The translations under genes were made by a program, and so were the position numbers. Below, piece by piece: positions 46,839 through 59,540 of a stretch of 64,000 nt of DNA. A model generated the notes under the pieces. It had not been told where the DNA came from, did not search any database, and saw nothing but the letters and a program-made list of their open reading frames with translations. Origin of the DNA: Iris pallida (Eukaryota; Streptophyta; Magnoliopsida; Asparagales; Iridaceae); NCBI GenBank assembly GCA_029216955.1, contig JANAVB010044017.1:6552002-6616001 (forward strand), given 5' to 3'. Every line of letters begins with the position of its first letter. Within the stretch, counting starts at the first letter, position 1.

Positions 46839-46863
46839 ACTTTGTGTGTGCGTGTGTGTGTGT
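46839..46863 (+). repeat. (TG)n microsatellite
   Basis: A short TG run interrupted by one TGCG. Confidence 0.9.
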
Positions 46864-46883
46864 AAAAGATGTAATTGTTCATC

Positions 46884-47170
46884 ACTAAAAAATACTGTAA
46901 AACAACGATGAAATATGTTTAGTTGCTAATCAGCGAAGTAAGTGTGAATAACTAGCGAATCTGCTATGAACCATACATCCACTATTATGTCGTTATTTTG
47001 TCACTATTTTGACTAGCGACGGAAAACTAGAAAATGTTCGTTGCTAAGTTATTATCTGATATCCAAAGAATATCAAGAACAGTAAATGTTCCATTGCTAA
47101 AATAGTCATTGACTTAGCGACAAAAATATTAGTCATTATTTTCGTCGTTGACTATGTCATGTCATGATTA
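46884..47170. repeat. Possible degraded CACTA end with subterminal repeats
   Basis: It begins CACTAAAAAATACTGTAAAA and continues with several GCGAC/GTCGTT-like units in both orientations (for example agcgacgg and agcgacaaaa), resembling the subterminal arrays of C but more diverged. No partner terminus or TSD was found, so it may be a truncated copy. Confidence 0.4.
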
Positions 47171-48298
47171 TAGAGATACAAAAAATTAGCTACGGGACGT
47201 GATGTCGTACAAGTTTAGATTACTAGCAAAACAGCACAGTTATTGATATTTTCTCAGAAAACAATGACATTGTAGCGGAATGAAGCACATAAATTGAAGT
47301 CACAATGTGATATTTAGGAATGATATCTTTTGTTGATATTTGTAATGAAGTAAAGACTTGTAGCGGAATACACAGTCTCTGAATAGCCAAATAAAATACT
47401 TGCCAAACGTGGCTTATAATGAACTTGTCGACTTGTCTTACAATGCACTGGCATAAAGAATTACAATGTTCCTTACATTATGCCTTTTATAGCAGAAATA
47501 TCATCTTTACGAGAAGAGCTTTTGCACACCCATCCAATTCTCTAATGCCTCAGAACTGATCAAGCTACTCCCCATAGAGGCCCACAAACGTGGATTAGTA
47601 CATTGCCATGTACTGGTGAGCGGTGCTTGCCTAACTCACCTAAGAAGACAATACAAAGTATTCATGTGATAAAACATTATTAAAGTGGTCTTTCTTTGTT
47701 GTCTTAGGGTCAATTTACGTTTCATATCCAACAATAATATAAAGCATGTATATTATTCACATTCAATAGAAATGTAAAAGCATATACTATAACCCTTTGA
47801 TGATTCTTATCCATAATCTTTCCTATAAATTAGTAGTACTTACTCTCCCTACATAAGAAGTTATTAGAAACAACATAATTCTCATCATTTTGGTGGTTCT
47901 TACCCACAGTTGATTTTTCTTTCTTGCAACGAGTAATAACTTACTCTGTATGCCTAAGACATTATTAGCATGCAACCTATCTATATGAAGATCACCAGCC
48001 ACGAGTCGTCTTGACTAAAATAGAATTTCGGTATCCTTTTGCATCCTATGTAGCTAACCTCACTGAAAGTCTTACATATTCCAATGCCAGTACTTCGGTA
48101 CCATCCTTGTTCCTTTCTAGGCTGAATCAGTTCCGTGGCCTCGGAGTACCATTCGAGGAACTAAATATTATGCACAAGTTATCCATGACCATGCATGTAT
48201 ATGCAAGTTAGGTATAAAGAAAATATATAATGCATATAATATGAACTTAAGTAAATAGGTCACAGTTCTCATTTGTCTTGCCATATCTCCTTGAGCCG
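47171..48298. other. Unassigned 1.1 kb
   Basis: I see no gene, LTR or terminal repeat. Phrases such as 'cttgtagcggaatacacag' and 'cattgtagcggaatgaag' recur once each. One ORF (48011-48211, +) has ordinary composition but no recognisable domain and no gene context. Confidence 0.4.
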
Positions 48299-48808
48299 CG
48301 TCACGCCCCACTCCAAAAAATCATGGGACTAGCACGTGTCAGGGCCATCTGGTACACATTCAAGGGAAAACCTAATATATGGAACCCTCAAGTATGCACT
48401 TAAGTTGACTATAAAGTCTCAAGTTCTAGAAATCTACTACTAACATAGGCAATCTAAATCTCATCTACTGTAATAAAGATAACTGAATCAAGTAGATAAA
48501 TGAGGAATATAAAAATGATCTGAGTTCATCAAGAAATAAATTCACGTTTGGTGGAGAAAAATCCACTACTAGTAGACGAAAAATAAAATAAAGACATGAA
48601 TTAAAATAGACTAAGTCCATGCTCCAATAAGCTAAGCATCAAAAGGTATTGTCAATTGTTGTTGTACCAGGTCTGATGTCGGCCCGTATTGTTGTAGGTA
48701 TACCTCGTCTACACCTGGATATACCTCGTCTGTACCTAGAGAAAAATTGAGGTCCTCAGTAGGACTTAACAAAATACATAATATACATATTGTTTGTGTA
48801 GTAACAAA

Positions 48809-50488
48809 TGTAGTGCCCCGTCCCAACTCCGTATCCCGTTCTCCGTTGTGACGCGGAGAACGCGGTTATAAATTATTACAGCTATCGATTGGTTGGGACT
48901 GATTGAATTAAGATCCTTTTCTCATTGTGGAATGGCTTCTTTGGAATCAAGTCCTATATTTAGCGGGTTATGACTCGAGGCTATGCGGCTGAGTCGGAAG
49001 AGACCTCCCGCTGCTCTGTTTTCATGTCGCACTTGCTTCTTTGGCTTTCGGTTTTCTTAATACATTTTTTGTAAATATTTTTGATGGATTTTATTGCTTG
49101 CGTTCTTTGAATTTCATATTTCATATCGAACTCAAAATAGAAGGGTATAGTGCTGATGCGTTGCTTGTGCAATTTCAGGTGATCACGTAGGCGCCATCTA
49201 GCACAACAAGATCTTCTTTTCTCTCGCCTCAAACAGTCAAGGTGAGTGACTAACCCTTGTTTACCTTTGTCCCTTTTATTCTTTAATCAATCAATGATAC
49301 CAAAAATATGTTATGCTAGATGTAAATACAATGACACAAATGCTTATTTCTAATAAACTGTTGTACGATATCTCACGTATACGGGCTATAAAACTGCCTT
49401 ATCATATAACTGTTATGTGCTTGCTTAATACCAAGCTTATATAGAACTGTGCTAAGCAAATATCGAAACGATTAAATAAATATTACAACGATTAAATAAA
49501 TATTACAACGAAACCATGAAAAGTGCCTTGAATAACTAGTTTAGCTTAGCATGGTCATGGACAACTTGTGAACAAGGGCGATTGTTTCTTCGAACGGTAT
49601 CCCGAGACCATAAGATCGATTCAGCCTAGGAAGAAACACAACATCTATGATGGATGCATGCCATAGGTATTCGAAGGCTTTCAACGGGGCCCGCTACCTG
49701 CGATAGACGACCCCCCGTCTAAACTAAGTTGTAAGTCCATGATGGCTTGTCATGCCAGTGACCTCCCCAAATATGCACTAGTTTAACTTATGCTATTCAA
49801 TATGACAAGGACGACGGTAAGTTTTATAGATCAATGACATGCTCTATCGTAGGTAAGTTCTAATGTAATTTTACGCTATTATGCCTTATTCAACTGTTTA
49901 CATGAAATACATTACGAGGGTTAGAAAGATCATCAGATATATATGCTTGTTTCATTTAACTTCTTGAACCAAATGAGAGCACGTAATTTAATTAGCCACC
50001 CACTAGTACACGATAATGTACTGATCTTCACTCTCCACAGGTGCTTCTAACCTAGAAGGTGTGCTAAGGAACTGAAGGAGACACCCATAACATTTTGAAG
50101 CCTTGCTAGTGTGTGAAAGGAATTCTCTAATATTTTGAAGACTCTGCACTCAATTCAATAAAGATGGCTCGACGCAGGTGTTTGAATATTTTGTTTGTAT
50201 AAAGGGGGATGTAATATATGGAATGACTAGCTGATCTATGTTCATTTTGTAATTAATTCGAGTTGTAAGCCCACATGTCAAGTGTTGTAAAAGAGTCGTG
50301 TAAATGATGTTATTATAAATGAAGCAAAGTTTCTTTGTCTCAAATGTGTTCTTCAACTTCTTTGCGTAATCTTTTCGATGTTGTGTTTCGAATAATCTTA
50401 TATAACTGCCTTGTGCGAGTGCAACCTAAGCTCGTACAACATCACGTCCGGGGGACGACTATCGATTCTAACAAATCGGGACATGACA
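48809..50488 (+). repeat. G 5' LTR
   Basis: It is 1680 bp with a TATA-like TATAAAG at 50198. It includes a short tandem duplication, 'cgattaaataaatattacaa', at about 49465-49505. Confidence 0.92.
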
Positions 50489-50491
50489 TAA

Positions 50492-50505
50492 TGGTATCAG
50501 AGCAC
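50492..50505 (+). other. G primer-binding site (tRNA-Met initiator)
   Basis: TGGTATCAGAGCAC starts 3 nt after the LTR end, as in E. Confidence 0.9.
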
Positions 50506-50559
50506 GAGTTTACGTCCTTTGGCCTTCTGTCTAGAGTCTCAAACTGTTGATTCTTGTCA

Positions 50560-51840
50560 ATGAGATAAATTATTCCATATAATGAGTCCATATTATTTTA
50601 TGAGACTAATGTGAATTGTCTCCATATTTTAGAAGTGGTAGAACCCACAATCGTACACGAGAAGAGTGCCTTGAGTGGCTCGCGGGCCGAACCTTCAAAC
50701 GATGCTATGGAATGGGTGTCGCACATGCTGGAAGTGCAATAAAGGCAAGATGAGGCAAACTAATGCCAGAATGAGCACTACTAATGGCAGGTCGAGAACC
50801 AGCAAAGACAAACCAAGGCACGATAGACTCAGTTCGAGGCCCGATTCGAGGTGCAATTCAAGTTGCAGCAGAAGCAACTTGATACTCTTCAGCAGATTGT
50901 CCAGACAGTTGTGGTAACAGCAACTCTGCGATGATACATGTTACGACCAAGCCTGGGGTTCAACCGATTGAAGTCAAACCTGAGGAGTCTGAGCGTCAAC
51001 CTGCAGCACCAATACGTTTCAACTTTGAGTTGTCAAAATTCAAGAAGAATTGTCGTACTTCCTTCAACGGTACCGAAGACCCTTCTTTGGTGATCGACTG
51101 GTTGGAAGAGTTAAAATACCATTTCAAACTTCTGGGCACTGAAGAGTCCAAGAAAGTCGTATGAACTAAACATCAACTCTGACTGAATGCGCACGACTGG
51201 TGGGCCGTACAAAAGAGAGCAATCAGATGCGACGACAAGACGACGACGATTACTTGGGCCACCTTCCGAAAGGTATTCGAAGTCGAGTATCTTTCTGCAA
51301 CCGTTCAACAAGAAAATGAGAATAAATTTATGTAGCTAAGGCAAGGTAACATGATGATAAAATAGTATGCAGTGCTGGGGCATTCATACCTACTACGAAA
51401 AGTCACACGATTCGAAGTGGGTCTGTGGCCCGCTATCTTTACTCATGTATCAGCTTCAGAATACAAAACAATGTGCGAGTCTCTCAACCACGCTCTCCGC
51501 CTTGAACACCAGTAGCCCCCAGCCGTTACCGGTGCTGTGCATACATTCTATCATAAATGCCTAAGCTATGCAAGAGGCAATAACGCGAAGAAGCGTCCAA
51601 ACAACGGTGACCAAGGCGGACTAAAAGCGGAACCAGGTACCTCACTGCACCAAATGCAATCAGAACGGACACCCTAGCATCAACTGCAAATTTTACATTG
51701 ATGGATGTTTCATCAGTGGCTGTAGAGGCCACTTTTATGGAGAATGCCCAAATCGGTGAGTATCGAACCCAAACGCGCCATTGTCGCAGTACCATCTAGA
51801 TAATCAAGGCCCAACACCCTTAGCTCTACAACCTGCACAA
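50560..51840 (+). pseudogene. G gag with two zinc knuckles, decayed
   Basis: A Gln/Arg-rich N-terminal part is scattered over frames. It is followed by a capsid segment (50931-51164; FNFELSKFKKNCRTSFNGTE, DPSLVIDWLEELKYHFKLLG) that matches the Retrotrans_gag start, and 'HDWWAVQKRAI' downstream. The knuckles at about 51640-51755 read CTKCNQNGHPSINC, complete, and a second one with a lengthened first loop (CFISGCRGHFYGEC). TAG and TGA stops (for example at 51162) and frame changes prevent a full product. It precedes protease directly, as in E. Confidence 0.82.
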
Positions 51841-54800
51841 CAAAATGGCCAAGAACCATCCTAATGCCCAAGGATGCATCTGTGCTATGACTCGAGATGA
51901 GGCATTTGCCTCAGATTTAGTCGTGGCATGTATACTACTTTTTAATTATAAGCCTGAACGTATACTATTTGATTCTAGTGCCACATATAGTTTTATTTTG
52001 GCAGATTTTGCTGAGGAACACAAATTTCTTATAACCCTGCTAGGTCTTGACCTTAGTGTTAGCATACCGTTGGACAAGAAACTACTCGCAAGCTCAGTCT
52101 GCAGAGACAGAATCATTTGTGTCGGAGGTAAAAGGATATATCTTCATATGATAGTTCTAGAGATTAAGGACTATGATATCATACTGGAAATAGATTGGCT
52201 CGACGCTTGTAATGCCATAATTGACTGCGAAGAAAAAAAGGTCACCTTCCGTGTACCGGGAGAGACCGATTTCTACTACTCATGTGGTGAAGCGTCAGCA
52301 TCATGCATGGTAATCTCGACAATTTTTGCTCGAAGGATGCTGTATTCTGGCTACGAAGGATACTTGGCGTCCGTTCACGGCATGAGACATGATGGTACAA
52401 ATACGGGTCAAACCGATGTTGTGGCAGAATTTTTTGACCTGTTCTCGGATGAGCTATTCGATATGCCACCAAATCGAAAAATTAAATTCGCCATCGACAC
52501 CTTTCCCGATACCAGATCGATTTCTAAGGCTTTGTACAGAATAACCCCTAGAGAGCTGAAGAAACTTAAAGTCCAGTTGTAAAAGTTGTTCGACAAGTGA
52601 TTCATCCGGCCGAGTGTTTCACCATAGAAAGCACCCTTATTGTTCGTAAAAAAGAAAGATGGGTCGATGCATTTGTACATTGACTACAGAGAGCTAAACA
52701 AAGCCACTATCCAGAACAAATATCCATTGCCCCGTACAGACGACTTGTTCGATCAGCTACAAGACATCTCAGTATTTTCTAAGATTGATCTTCGTTCGGG
52801 TTACCATTGAATCAAAATCAAGCCAGACGACATATCAAAGTCAGTCTTCCATACTTGGTACGGCCATTATGTGTTCCTAGTAATACCGTTCGGCCTAACA
52901 AACGCCTCTATTGCCTTCATGGATTAATCAATCGAGTGTTCATACCCTTCCTTGACAAGTTTGTAGTAATTTTCATAGACGACATTCTTGTCTACTCGAA
53001 GGACAGAGCACAACACGCAAAGCATCTACAGACCATACTCCAGACACTTTGAGATAATTCGCTATATGCAAAGCAGAGCAAGTACAAATTCTGGCTGAGC
53101 AGTGTCTTATTTCTTGGTCATATTATTTTTGCTGAAGGCATTACAGTTGATCCAAGAAAATTTGAAGCCGTCGCTGATTGGAAGCGGCCCGCATCAGCTA
53201 GTGAGATTCGAAGCTTTCTTGATTTAGCATACTACAGATGGTTCGTAAAGGACTTCGCGAAGATTGTAATGTCCTTGACTCTTCTCATTCAAAAAGGAGT
53301 CGCATATGAGTGGTCGGACGACTGTAAAGCTTTCTTCTAAGAACTGGAGCAACGACTCATTTTGGTCCATATACTCACAGTTCTAGATGGGATAGAGGGT
53401 TTCAAATCTTCAACGATGCTTTAGGCCATGTTTTGGGATGTGTGCTCATGCAGCGAGACAAGGTGATCTCCTACGCCTCCAAACAGTTGAAGCCGTTCGA
53501 GAAGAACTATCCTACACATGACTTGGAGTTAGCGGCTATTGTGTTCGCGTTAAAACTGTAGCAACACTACCTTTATGGTACAGTGTATACGATTTATATG
53601 GATCATAAGAGACTCAAGTATCTCTTCATTCAGAAGGAGCTGAACTTACATCAAAGGCGTTGGTTAGAAATAATCAAGGATTACGACTTGACGATTGACT
53701 ATACGTTGGACAAAGAAAATATTTTGGCTGATGCCCTGAATCAAAAATACATTGCCTCACTATCCATCAACAACAGGTTACTACGGGACCTAGAAGAGAT
53801 AGGCATCGACCTCTGAATATTATTCATGGAAGTACAGGTGGCACAAGACAAGCTTGTGGAAAAAGATCAAGACCGCTCAGAAGGGCGATCTGTACCTGAA
53901 GAAGATGTGAGAGCTAATTTCAACAGATAGGACGACTGACTTTGTGGAAGATGAGAACGGCATGCTACGATTGAAAGGCCGACCATGTGTTCCGGATGAC
54001 TCAGAACTCAGAAAGGAAATAATGTCGGAGGCGTATTACGCAAAGTATTTCTTGCATCATGACAACATAAAGATATACAAGGACCTCCTTATGACCTTTT
54101 AGTGGCATGGAATGAAGAGAGATATGACACTCTTTGTGTCTTAATGTATGGCCTGTCATCGGATAAAAGTTGAGCATCACAAACTGGGCAAAAAATACAG
54201 AATCTGGCGATTCCATAATGGAAGTGGGAGCACGTGAGCATGGATTTTATTGTTGGCTTGCCGAAGATGCCACGGAAGAACAATATCGTTTGGATCATCG
54301 TCTATCGACAAACCAAGTCAGCGTATTTTATTGCCATCAAAGTTACTTGAAGCATCGATTGCCTGGCTCAGATATACCTCGACGAGATAGTACAACTGCA
54401 TGGAGTTTTATTATCCATCTTCTTGGAACGGGATAGAAAATTCCTATCGTACTTCTGGAGTAGCCTTCCTTCGGCTCTGGGTACTAATTTGAAGTTTAGC
54501 GCGGCTGACCATCCTTAGACCGACGGCAAAAGGGAGCGCGTGAATCAAATTCTCGAAGACATACTACATCTTTGCACAATTGACTTAAGGTCGAGTTGGG
54601 ACGTCCATCTACCTTTGGCCGAATTTGTATACAATAGCAGCTTTTAATCCAACATCCAAATGGTATCATACAAAGCATTTTACGGATGGATGTATAGATC
54701 ACCCATTTGTTGCAATAAAGTTAGAGAGCGGCCGATTCTTGGCCCAAAACTGGTGGAACAAACCGTAAAAAAGGTTAGGCTTATTCGTGAAAGACTAAAG

Positions 54801-55280
54801 GTAGCACATAATTGGTAGAAGAACTATGCAGACACGTATCGAAGACCACTCGAGTTCTTAGAAGGTGATTACGTATTTTTGACATTAAAACCCATTCGAA
54901 GAGTCACCAGATTTGGAGCTAAAGACAATTTTAGTCTAAGATTTGTTGGTCCTTTCAAGATATTAAAGCAAGTCGCCCCACTAGCTGATCAGGTTGCATT
55001 ACCGCCAGCACTATCGAATGTGCATGTTGTCTTCCATGTCTCTCAGTTATGGAAGTACGTGCACTATCCGAGCCATATGATTGATTTTGGTCAGGTAGAG
55101 ATGAAGACAGACTTTTCATACATGGATGAACCTATGAAGATCTTGGAGCGCGAGGATAAGTTGCTTCGAAATCGTACGATCCCTCTCGTTACGTACTCTC
55201 GATGAACCATTCGGTTGAGGAGTCGACCTGAAAACTCGAGTCAGAGATGAAGGAAAAGTTTCCTTTATTATTTTTTTAGA
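51841..55280 (+). pseudogene. G pol: protease, RT, RNase H, integrase, decayed
   Basis: The protease motif is FDSSATYSFIL (Gly to Ser), followed by DYDIILEIDWLDAC. RT has [20 protein letters not shown] and [10 protein letters not shown], then a TGA at 52808; after a shift comes the catalytic [13 protein letters not shown]. RNase H keeps [22 protein letters not shown] sequence, a TAG at 53559, YMDHKRLKYLF and LNLHQRRWLE. Integrase motifs are recognisable through several frames (54010-54860). The tail has FGAKDNFSLRFVGPFKIL, LWKYVHYPSHM and EPMKILEREDKLLRNRTIPL. Stops and indels are frequent, more so than in E. It is inactive. Confidence 0.9.
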
Positions 55281-56432
55281 GGTAGGTTCTATTCTAAGTT
55301 TTGAGGACAAAACTTTTTCTTGGTTGGTTATAAAATGTAGTGCCCCGTCCCAACTCCGTGCCCCGTTATCCGTTCCGACGTGGGAATTACGGTTACGAAA
55401 CACTATCGCTATCGATTGGTCGGAACCGATTAAATTAAGAACCTTTCCCCATTATGGAATAGCTTCTTCGAAATCAAGTTCCATATTCAGTGGGTTGCGC
55501 CTCGAGGATGGACTCTGTAGCTGAGTCGGGAGAGACCTTCAGTTGCTCTATTTTTATGCCGTACTTGCTTCTGTGGCTTTGGATTTTTTGAATGCATTTT
55601 TGAGAATATTTTCGATGGATTTCATTGTTTGCCTTCTTTGAACTTTGTATTTCATATCGAACTCGAAATAGAAGGGTAGAGTGCCGATGCATTGCTTGTG
55701 CAATTTTATGCTAGCGCAATAAGACCTTCTTTCCCCTCACTTCAAACAATCAAGGTGAGTAGCAGACCCCACCTTCTTTACCTTTGACCCTCTTATTCTT
55801 CAATCAATGAGCGATACCAAAAATATGCTACGCTAGATGTAATTTCAATGACACAAATGCTTATTTCCAATAAACTATTGTACGATATCTCACGTATATG
55901 GGCTATAAAACTGCCTTATCATATAACTGTTATGTGCTTGCTTAATACCATGCTTATATAGAACAATGATAAGCAAAGATCGAATCGATTAAATGACTGT
56001 TGCAACGAAACCATGAAACGTGCCTTGAATAACTATTAGCTTAGTACGGTCATGGTCAACTTGTGCACAAGGGCGATTGTTTATTTAAAATGTATCCCGA
56101 GGCCACGGGACCGATTCGGCCTAGGAAGAAACACAATAGCTATGTTGGATGCATGTCGTAGGTATTCGAGGGCTTTCAACGGGGCTCGCTACCCACACTG
56201 GAGGACCTCCCATCTAACCAAGCTATAAGTCCAGGATGGCTTGTCAAGCCAGTGACCTCTACGAATATGCACTAGTCTAACTTATGCTATTCAATATGAC
56301 AGGAAAAATATGATAAGTTTTATACATCAACGGTACGCTCTGCCGTGGGTAAGTTCTAACATAATTTTATGCTGTTATGCCATATTCAACAGTTTACATG
56401 AAATACATTATGATGGCTAGAAAGATCACCAT

Positions 56433-56434
<2 letters not shown>

Positions 56435-56522
<88 letters not shown>

Positions 56523-56602
56523 GCAATAAGACTTTTTATTAAAAATGAAAAGAGAGCTCATTACAAGCATTACAAACAGGCCTGGGCCAAAGACACTATG
56601 CT

Positions 56603-56646
<44 letters not shown>

Positions 56647-56675
56647 AAAATATATATATATATATATATAATATA

Positions 56676-56749
<74 letters not shown>

Positions 56750-56755
56750 TTATAT
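56435..56755. repeat. TA microsatellites in G 3' LTR
   Basis: Runs of (TA)n with occasional AAT interruptions occupy 56435-56518 and 56605-56752. They are absent from the 5' LTR, so they arose after insertion. Confidence 0.92.
56519..56612 (-). mobile_element. LINE-type 3' tail scrap between TA runs
   Basis: On minus it reads GGCCTGGGCC, CTTGTAATGAGCTCTC, then TTTTCATTTTTAATAAAAAG, in the style of a plant LINE 3' end with an AT-rich tail. It is only 94 bp, without coding sequence. The duplicate 'atgcttatttta' at about 56599 and 56757 could be a target duplication. Confidence 0.5.
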
Positions 56756-58371
56756 ATGCTTATTTTATTTAAGTTCTTGAAACAAATGAGAGCACAAATT
56801 TAATTAGCTACCCACTACTACACGACAATGTATTGATCCTCGCTATCTACAGATGCTCCGAACCCAGAAGGCATGCCAAGGAACTGAAGGCGACGCCCGC
56901 ATCATTTTGAATCCTTGCTAGTGTCCGAAGGTAATTCTCTAATATTTTAAAGACTCTGCACTCGGTTTAAGAAAGATGGCTCGACTCCTCACGATCGCAG
57001 GTGTTTGAATGTTTTGTTTGTATAAAGGTGGATGTAATGTATGGAACTATCTCATCAGCATTCATTATAAATGAAGCAAAGTTTCTTTCTATCTCAAATG
57101 TGTTGTTCAATTTCTCTACATACTCTCTTAGATGTTGTGTTTTAGATAACCTTATACAACTGCTTTCTGCGAGCATAATTTAGGCCCGCACGATATCACG
57201 CCCGGCGGACGACTATCGATTCTACCGAATTGGAGCGTGACAACAAAGATGCTAAAAAAGCAACAAAATAGACCAATATGATAAGAAACCCAAAATATGC
57301 ATACAATTACAACTACGCATAAGTGAACTGCTAAAAAATAGATGACAAATGTCAAGTTCCTATATGTACACATGGCAAGGATAATTAAAACGAATAAGCA
57401 AAACTATCGCCCTAGTGTGGACTCGCAGGTTTGCTCAAACATTTAACCCTCGCCCCTAGTGTGGAATCGCAGGTTGCTCAAGAAATCAACCTTCGCCCCT
57501 AGTGTGAATTTGCAGGTTGAGAAAAATTGAGAACATAAATAGCAGTTCATTTATAACACACTCATTCTTTCCACTCCCCGTAATATGGTACAACTTTGGC
57601 AAGGTACAAATTGAACAAATCTATTATAAACTACAATGCCAAAGCATGAACAAAGCAACTAAAATAGTATGCATAATATGAGAGGCAACACATATCAACA
57701 AATTAAGAAAAGAAAACTAAATAATGACATATAACAAAAGAGAAAGGAATCTATGCATGTAAATATACTATAAAGAAGGCAATGTATACTTGCATGTTGT
57801 CCAAGTTCCCGCTGAATCCGTAAAACCAAATCCTAATCAAGAGTTCACACATAAATAAGAATTATTATTATCATTATTATTTATACATATGACACATGGG
57901 TTCCAAGCACAACAAGTCTACATTCTTTTAGAGGATACCTAGATCTAGTTTTATGGTTTTTAACCTCTAAAATTCAAGGCTAAGTCCCTAACACAAGGAC
58001 ACACATATATATCATACAAAAAATCATAAAATACACAATTTAATTATGATTATAGTTAATCTAACCTCTGAATTTTATATTTTGGTTTTTAGATATGGTT
58101 CATAGTTATGGCTAGATTACACGTACTAGTTTTGCTTGAAACTTAACCAAATTATTACCAAACAATGGCCATGACCTATATCTTTAAAAAATCATATAAA
58201 ATATTTTAAATCATGATTAAAACTTAGAATTAAATATCCTTTTTAAGCCTTAAAATCAACACCTATTATGTGCCAAACTATGTCAAAAATACACCTAGAA
58301 ACCTAGTTTAATGGCATGCAAAATTAGGTTCATATTTTGGGCATATACCCATAATATATGTTAAAAATAAT

Positions 58372-58372
<1 letters not shown>

Positions 58373-58420
<48 letters not shown>
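58373..58420 (+). repeat. (AC)n microsatellite
   Basis: About 24 uninterrupted AC units. Confidence 0.95.
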
Positions 58421-58421
<1 letters not shown>

Positions 58422-58526
58422 GGACTAGGTCTGGTATACTTTTATTCTTTTTGCTATTGTATACCATTTTGGACTACGAGGGTTGGGTTTTCTGTCCACT
58501 CTGTGGGTCTCCTATTTTTGGGCTTC

Positions 58527-58531
<5 letters not shown>
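58421..58531. other. Short unassigned spacer
   Basis: About 110 bp between the AC and TA microsatellites, with no recognisable content. Confidence 0.4.

Positions 58532-58571
<40 letters not shown>
58532..58571 (+). repeat. (TA)n microsatellite at the LINE 3' end
   Basis: About 19 TA units directly abut the 3' end of the minus-strand LINE H, so the run may have grown from its tail. Confidence 0.9.
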
Positions 58572-58574
<3 letters not shown>

Positions 58575-59346
58575 AAACACTAGAATATTATTGATGTATC
58601 AGGCGCAAAATACCGAAGCCTATACAAGTAAGTGCGCCAAGCGCCAAAAGACATAAAACAAGAAGAGCAAAATAAGCCAGGAGCAAGCTCGCACTGCCAG
58701 GTCAGGCACGAGGCTAGTCCAGCGCCTTCCAGAAGCCGAACGTTGTGTGATGGCACCGTTTGCTAACTTTGGATATCTGCTTGAGGATTTCCCTAGCATC
58801 GAGTTATACTTGTATGGACGCACTTCATACCGGGATTTGTTACGGTTCTTCCAGAGCATCCAGATTCCTACGGCTACGATGATATGATGCCCGTGAGACC
58901 TTCCCCAAGTGGCGAGAATATCGTTGAAGCTGCCCACCGGATGAGTACTGCCACATCTACTAGAAAGGCTGGACCAGATCTGTGGCACGAGTTCTCTAAC
59001 TAGGAGGACGTGTTCAGCAGATTCGATCTGATGGGATGTGCAGCAGTGGCAGCATGAGGCAAGGTTGAAGCCAATGGAGGTTAGAGAGTCATCGGTTAGG
59101 AGTATTCTGTGTTGCACTCTCCAGATCAGAACAGACCATTTATTGGGGATGCATGGCTGCTAGAATGGGGCAATGAAGGGGGTCGGGGTGTCGATGCCTC
59201 TAGCCACAATCCTGGCAGAGGACAGCGAGAAGGCACCTTCGGAATTGGGGGACCATGGTGTTCGGGCTGCGCTAAGCCGTACAGCCACGACGGCAAGGCG
59301 ATTGGCGGCCTCCGTCCCTAGCCAGTCAGTTACCTATTCCCATCGT
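58572..59346 (-). pseudogene. Element H: LINE ORF2 C-terminus (zf-RVT region), interrupted by I
   Basis: On minus, TDWLGTEAANRLAVVAVRLS, TPWSPNSEGAFSLSSARIVA, a TAG, and NKWSVLIWRVQHRILLTDDS lead to GFNLASCCHCCTSHQIESAEH, PQIWSSLSSR and GIWMLWKNRNKSRYE. This is the Cys-rich region after reverse transcriptase in plant LINEs (zf-RVT), with the typical 'CxxC…E…EH' and 'W.iWknRNks' pattern. The Cys that normally follows EHVLL is Val/Arg. A short 3' UTR runs to 58572. The RT and endonuclease parts would lie beyond 59346, where the LTR of I begins, and are not visible in the window. Confidence 0.82.
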
Positions 59347-59415
59347 TGTAGGAGCATAAAAAGTGCTTCATAGAATGAGTCAAAGAGATGGAGCATTTCA
59401 TTCAAAATGATCTAC

Positions 59416-59540
59416 TTTACGCCTAAGATAGGCTAATCGCTTTACGCCAGGGTCAAGCCAATGATTTTACGCCAGGGTCAAGCCGATGGTTTTACGCCTA
59501 ATACAGGCTAACCGCTTTACGCTAGACAAAGCTGTCGAGT
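59416..59540 (+). repeat. 25-bp tandem array of TTTACGC units in I LTR (5 units)
   Basis: TTTACGC starts at 59416, 59441, 59466, 59491 and 59516, exactly 25 bp apart. The units follow 'tttacgccagggtcaagcc' with variation. The array lies 530-650 bp upstream of the TATA box. More TTTACGC copies are at 59659, 59707, 59753, 59781, 59810, 59829 and 60048. Confidence 0.92.

Larger units (their letters stand above)
48809..57242 (+). mobile_element. Element G: Ty3/gypsy retrotransposon related to E, 8.4 kb
   Basis: The LTRs 48809-50488 (1680 bp) and 55336-57242 (1907 bp) start TGTAGTGCCCCGTCCC and end with (A/G)CATGACA or GCGTGACA. A perfect TSD acaaa (48804-48808; 57243-57247) flanks them. The PBS TGGTATCAGAGCAC is at 50492. 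The gene order is that of Ty3/gypsy, and protein motifs and the LTR TATA block are shared with E. The LTRs differ much more than those of E do, and the coding region is more broken, so G is older. The 3' LTR is longer because of TA expansions around a LINE scrap. It inserted into X. Confidence 0.94.
55336..57242 (+). repeat. G 3' LTR, with TA expansion
   Basis: It begins TGTAGTGCCCCGTCCCAACT and is followed by the TSD acaaa. Compared with the 5' LTR it contains about 320 extra bp at 56435-56755, TA repeats surrounding a LINE-like tail, and it lacks some of the segment equivalent to about 50220-50290. Confidence 0.9.
48299..58372 (-). repeat. X: B-related LTR remnant, split by element G
   Basis: The left part, 48299-48808, begins cgtcacgccccactcc (TG mutated to CG). 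It shares AATCTCATCTACTGTAAT and GGTGGAGAAAAATCCACTAC with the B and L LTRs. It continues at 57248 with three 'cgcccctagtgtgg' units (57401-57517), a near-palindrome variant (57778-57793) and AT-rich sequence to the AC microsatellite. Its right end is not defined, probably lost at 58372-58570. It is non-coding. Confidence 0.65.

Noticed and set aside
59416..59540. CRISPR-like array
   Set aside because: The conserved core is only 7 bp of a 25-bp period with no separate spacers, in a plant LTR promoter.
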